Shown here piece by piece: positions 6,646 through 9,033 of a stretch of DNA of 9,033 nt. This stretch comes from Sneathiella sp. (GTDB taxonomy: Bacteria; Pseudomonadota; Alphaproteobacteria; Sneathiellales; Sneathiellaceae): contig NVRR01000116.1 in the NCBI GenBank assembly GCA_002732675.1, positions 1-9,033 on the forward strand. Direction: 5' to 3'. The position numbers were made by a program, and so were the translations under genes. A model generated the notes under the pieces. The model did not search any database, was not told where the DNA came from, and saw nothing but the letters and a program-made list of their open reading frames with translations. Numbering within the stretch: the stretch's first letter is position 1; every line of letters starts with the position of its first letter.

Positions 6646-7020
6646 TCAATAACGCTTAATATCGGAGCTTGCCTTATGTTTGAATTGCAAGGCAATCAGC
6701 AATGCTTTGGCCGGTCTTAACAACCCGACTGACAGTATAAGTATGGTCGGGATCCAGATTGTCAATTGCACCCAGTACGGCGGGCTATAGGTAAATTCCG
6801 TCCAGACGGCTAATCCGGCAACAATAGCGCCAACAATCAGGATAATAAAGACTGCCGGGCCATCGCCGCTATCAACCTTTGAATAGTCCTGGCCGCACAC
6901 GTCGCAGGCATCCGGCACATCAAGGAAGCCCTTAAAAAGTTTCCCCTTTCCGCAAGCCGGGCATTTGCAGGTAAGCCCGGCGCGTAAAGGGGAAACTGGA
7001 TTTCTGTAACCATGCGACAT
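6646..7020 (-). CDS. DUF983 family membrane protein with Cys-pair motifs
   Basis: This is a 124-residue protein of family DUF983, which in alphaproteobacteria commonly sits between ctaE and SURF1; its function is not established. The N-terminal cytoplasmic part holds two cysteine pairs resembling a zinc ribbon: CPACG (C20, C23) and CDVCG (C39, C42), with an extra C18. The GKLF segment after the first pair is typical of the family. Two hydrophobic segments follow (about 56-74 and 83-100), separated by a short polar loop with SPPYW. The tail is basic (KHKASSDIKRY). It starts 14 bases after ctaE and its stop nearly touches the SURF1 start. Context suggests a role in oxidase assembly, perhaps in metal or heme handling, but this is inference. 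Confidence 0.9.
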   Translation of the reverse strand: MSHGYRNPVSPLRAGLTCKCPACGKGKLFKGFLDVPDACDVCGQDYSKVDSGDGPAVFIILIVGAIVAGLAVWTEFTYSPPYWVQLTIWIPTILILSVGLLRPAKALLIALQFKHKASSDIKRY

Positions 7021-7034
7021 CCGCGGTTGTCAGA

Positions 7035-7850
7035 TCAGGTCCATTCCGGACCGGCGCCCCACCAGTAGACGGCGCCGAACAGGAACAGCCAGACAACATC
7101 AACGAAATGCCAGTACCAGGCCGCTGATTCAAACCCAAAGTGATGAGTTGACGTGAAATGCCCCCTCTTCGCCCGGAGCAAACAGACCAGCAGAAACACC
7201 GTCCCGATAAAGACATGCATCCCATGGAAACCTGTCGCCATATAGAACGTCGATGGGTAAATACCATCGATAAAACCAAAGGCGGCGTGGCTATATTCGT
7301 ATACCTGCACGCAGGTAAACGACGCGCCGAGAATAACCGTCAGAACCAGTCCCTGCACCAGACCCTTGCGATCCCCGTGCTGCAGGGCATGATGTGCCCA
7401 GGTCACAGTCGTGCCCGAGAGCAGCAGGATAAGGGTATTCAGGAGCGGAATATGCCACGGATTGAATGTCGCAATACCCTCTGGAGGCCAGACACCGCCG
7501 CCAACTTCACTTGGGAATAGCCCCGCGCTGAAATAAGCCCAGAACCAGGCGACGAAGAACATCACTTCGGAGGCAATGAACATGATCATGCCATAGCGCA
7601 ATCCAAGCTGCACCACCGGCGTATGGTGCCCTTCATGCTCGCCCTCTTTGACGACATCGCGCCACCAGGCAAAGGCTGTGTACAGCAGAGCAGCAAAGCC
7701 GATGACGAAAATCGCCATGCCATACGTGACCTCATGCATCCACATAATGGCGCCAATCGCCGTCGTGAAGGCGGTAATTGCAGCAAGTGCTGGCCACGGG
7801 CTCGGGTCTACCAGATGATAATCATGTTGTTTGGCGTGTGAATCTGCCAT
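7035..7850 (-). CDS. ctaE: cytochrome c oxidase subunit III
   Basis: This is structural subunit III of the aa3-type cytochrome c oxidase, a seven-helix membrane protein that stabilises subunit I and its proton uptake. It has 271 residues, close to the usual alphaproteobacterial and mitochondrial size. Landmarks are the N-terminal [10 protein letters not shown] (11-20), WWRDV (62-66), and [13 protein letters not shown] with E95, equivalent to the DCCD-reactive Glu90 of the bovine subunit. [12 protein letters not shown] (135-146), the FHGMHV helix start, and a C-terminal [14 protein letters not shown] helix follow. Seven hydrophobic segments can be traced. AGGAG (7858-7862) lies seven bases before the ATG. 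A 62-base gap with a small hairpin separates it from ctaG. No residue expected of the family is missing. Confidence 0.98.
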   Translation of the reverse strand: MADSHAKQHDYHLVDPSPWPALAAITAFTTAIGAIMWMHEVTYGMAIFVIGFAALLYTAFAWWRDVVKEGEHEGHHTPVVQLGLRYGMIMFIASEVMFFVAWFWAYFSAGLFPSEVGGGVWPPEGIATFNPWHIPLLNTLILLLSGTTVTWAHHALQHGDRKGLVQGLVLTVILGASFTCVQVYEYSHAAFGFIDGIYPSTFYMATGFHGMHVFIGTVFLLVCLLRAKRGHFTSTHHFGFESAAWYWHFVDVVWLFLFGAVYWWGAGPEWT

Positions 7851-7870
7851 TCTAAAACTCCTGCAATTCG

Positions 7871-7885
7871 CCGGATCCCCTCCGG
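7871..7885. repeat. small hairpin between ctaG and ctaE
   Basis: CCGGA (7871-7875) pairs with TCCGG (7881-7885) around a 5-base loop. On the minus strand it lies in the ctaE leader, ending eight bases before the AGGAG ribosome binding site, with no T-run after it. It could be an mRNA processing or stability element between assembly and structural genes. The stem is short and may be chance. Confidence 0.3.
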
Positions 7886-7912
7886 TATTTTAATCTATCT
7901 TAAACCGCTCAA

Positions 7913-8503
7913 CTAATTCACATTAACCGATTTTTCGGGTTGTCTGGATGAAACTTCTACTTCGTCGTCATCCATGCCACTCACGAAAAAGGTGTAGGAT
8001 AATGTAATGACTTTGACGTCACCGGCGTTGGGGTCGTTCGCAATCTCCGGATCGATAAAAAACGTCACCGGCATTTGGGCCCGCTCCCCCGGCTTCAAGA
8101 CCTGTTCGGTGAAGCAGAAACAATCGATCTTGGTGAAATACAGACCAATCTTCTGCGGTGTCACGTTAAAGGTCGCCGTGCCCCGAATTGTCTTGTCCGT
8201 CGGGTTATAGGCTTCATAAAACGCGAGACCCGTTTCCCCGACTTTCAATGTGAGCGTACGATCGACCGGTTTGAATTTCCAGGGCATGCCGCCGCTGGTA
8301 TTGGCATCGAACTGGATCGTCATCTCGCGGTCCAGCACAATATCCGGCGCGATGCTTGCCTGCTGTGTGGTGCCGCCATAGCCTGTCACCCGGCAAAACA
8401 GATCGTATAAAGGAACAGATGCGTAGGCAAGCCCGACCATTCCAACCACTACTGTGGCCAGCACCAGCGCCAATCGCGTCGATTTGTTATCTGCATTGCT
8501 CAT
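7913..8503 (-). CDS. ctaG: cytochrome c oxidase assembly protein CtaG (Cox11 family)
   Basis: This is a copper chaperone that helps form the CuB centre in subunit I of aa3 oxidase. It is 196 residues, the usual size. A short cytoplasmic N terminus precedes one TM segment (about 10-29), followed by VPLYDLFCRVTGYGG (30-44) with conserved C37. The soluble periplasmic domain is an immunoglobulin-like beta fold in the family. The copper motif is CFCF (C128 and C130), in the conserved context KIDCFCFTEQ. MPVTFFIDP follows and the C-terminal tail is acidic. All three cysteines known to matter in Cox11 are intact. The gene begins two bases after the small coxF-like gene and is surely cotranscribed with it. 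Confidence 0.97.
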   Translation of the reverse strand: MSNADNKSTRLALVLATVVVGMVGLAYASVPLYDLFCRVTGYGGTTQQASIAPDIVLDREMTIQFDANTSGGMPWKFKPVDRTLTLKVGETGLAFYEAYNPTDKTIRGTATFNVTPQKIGLYFTKIDCFCFTEQVLKPGERAQMPVTFFIDPEIANDPNAGDVKVITLSYTFFVSGMDDDEVEVSSRQPEKSVNVN

Positions 8504-8505
8504 GG

Positions 8506-8628
8506 TTACGTACCTGACATCTTGACGATGGTGATCAGGTAAAACAGAACCACAAGTGCCAGCAAAACCCCGCCGACAACAAGGTTGCGGGTTTTGCGTC
8601 TTTTTTTCTCGTCATCGGACTGTATCAT
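8506..8628 (-). CDS. 40-residue single-TM protein, CoxF-like
   Basis: This short gene encodes 40 residues: an acidic then strongly basic N terminus (DDEKKRRKTR, 5-14), one TM helix (about 16-35, ending LITIVKM), and a short tail. Its ATG overlaps the ctaB stop as ATGA, and its TAA is two bases before the ctaG start. It therefore fits exactly between two known genes, with AAGG upstream as a ribosome binding site. Alphaproteobacterial oxidase operons often carry a tiny membrane protein in this slot, annotated CoxF or cytochrome oxidase assembly protein. The basic-in topology and the LFYLITIVKM end resemble those proteins. Its function is not established; context suggests a role in assembly. Confidence 0.85.
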   Translation of the reverse strand: MIQSDDEKKRRKTRNLVVGGVLLALVVLFYLITIVKMSGT

Positions 8629-9033
8629 GTAACAACCTTGATCAGGCTTTCGCCCAGCAGCATTGCGAACAGCAAAAACAGATAAAGAATGGAATAGGCG
8701 AAAAGCTGCTTGGCGCTGCCCTCATCCTTTTTCACCCAGACTTTAATCGCAACGAACAAAAACAAAGAGCTGAGCACCGTCGCGCCAACGCCATAGAAAA
8801 TACCAGCGTAGCCCAGAAAATAGGGCATGATGGTGATCGGCAGCAGCAAAATACTGTAGAGGACGATCTGCTTGCGGGTTGCTTCACGTCCGGCGACCAC
8901 CGGCAGCATGGGCACCCCGGCCTTGGCATAGTCAATGTCGCGCCATAAGGATAGCGCCCAGAAATGCGGCGGTGTCCACATGAATATGATGGCGAACAGC
9001 ACAATGGATTCGACACTGACATCGCCCGTAACC
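8625..9033 (-). CDS. ctaB: protoheme IX farnesyltransferase (heme O synthase), 3' part
   Basis: This is the C-terminal 135 residues of a UbiA-superfamily membrane enzyme that transfers a farnesyl group to heme B to make heme O, the precursor of heme a. The gene continues beyond the right edge; the GTG at 9002 is internal, since the frame is open upstream with family-like residues (VTGDVSVESIVLF). Recognition rests on FMWTPPHFWALSLW, followed by the second aspartate motif RDIDYAKAGVPMLPVVAG. Together these are diagnostic of CtaB/CyoE. At least three TM helices follow. The first aspartate motif, expected in the N-terminal part, is outside the window. The stop overlaps the next ATG. Confidence 0.96.
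   Translation of the reverse strand, partial: VTGDVSVESIVLFAIIFMWTPPHFWALSLWRDIDYAKAGVPMLPVVAGREATRKQIVLYSILLLPITIMPYFLGYAGIFYGVGATVLSSLFLFVAIKVWVKKDEGSAKQLFAYSILYLFLLFAMLLGESLIKVVT

Noticed and set aside
8979..9002. GTG at 9002 as the true start of a short farnesyltransferase-like gene
   Set aside because: The frame remains open to the window edge with residues expected of CtaB, so the gene is simply cut by the window.

Overview
The window looks like ordinary chromosomal DNA from an alphaproteobacterium. The evidence is the minus-strand run ctaB, a coxF-like small gene, ctaG, ctaE, a DUF983 gene and SURF1, followed further on by thrC, an M16B processing-peptidase-like gene and a GNAT acetyltransferase. 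This is a familiar alphaproteobacterial arrangement. A VPLPA-CTERM (PEP-CTERM-like) protein and moderate GC content fit a marine or free-living member, but the species cannot be fixed from this sequence.

Layout, read in transcription direction (right to left). From the right edge to about 5927 lies the tail of a cytochrome c oxidase (aa3) operon: ctaB (3' part only), a 40-residue single-TM protein, ctaG, ctaE, DUF983 and SURF1. These genes are packed tightly, with an ATGA overlap and gaps of 2 to 62 bases. An M32 metallocarboxypeptidase starts at a GTG three bases after the SURF1 stop. A 95-base gap with a candidate promoter separates it from thrC, and an M16 peptidase follows 16 bases after thrC.

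The M16 gene and a plus-strand gene face each other across one bidirectional intrinsic terminator (1588-1623). The plus-strand gene encodes a 171-residue secreted VPLPA-CTERM protein. Its upstream region is very AT-rich (13 of 60 bases are G or C at 841-900) and holds several dyad symmetries. To the left is a divergent minus-strand GNAT acetyltransferase. At the left edge there may be the 3' end of another plus-strand gene.

Together the right half makes, inserts and matures cytochrome c oxidase: CtaB converts heme B to heme O, CtaG delivers copper to CuB, SURF1 handles heme a insertion, and CtaE is structural subunit III. The left half is housekeeping (threonine synthesis, peptide and protein processing, acetylation) plus one accessory surface or secreted protein. 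I found no mobile element, CRISPR array, rRNA or tRNA. No strong novel system is evident. The most interesting points are the VPLPA-CTERM cassette between M16 and GNAT, the M32 gene coupled to SURF1, and the dyads in the AT-rich intergenic region.
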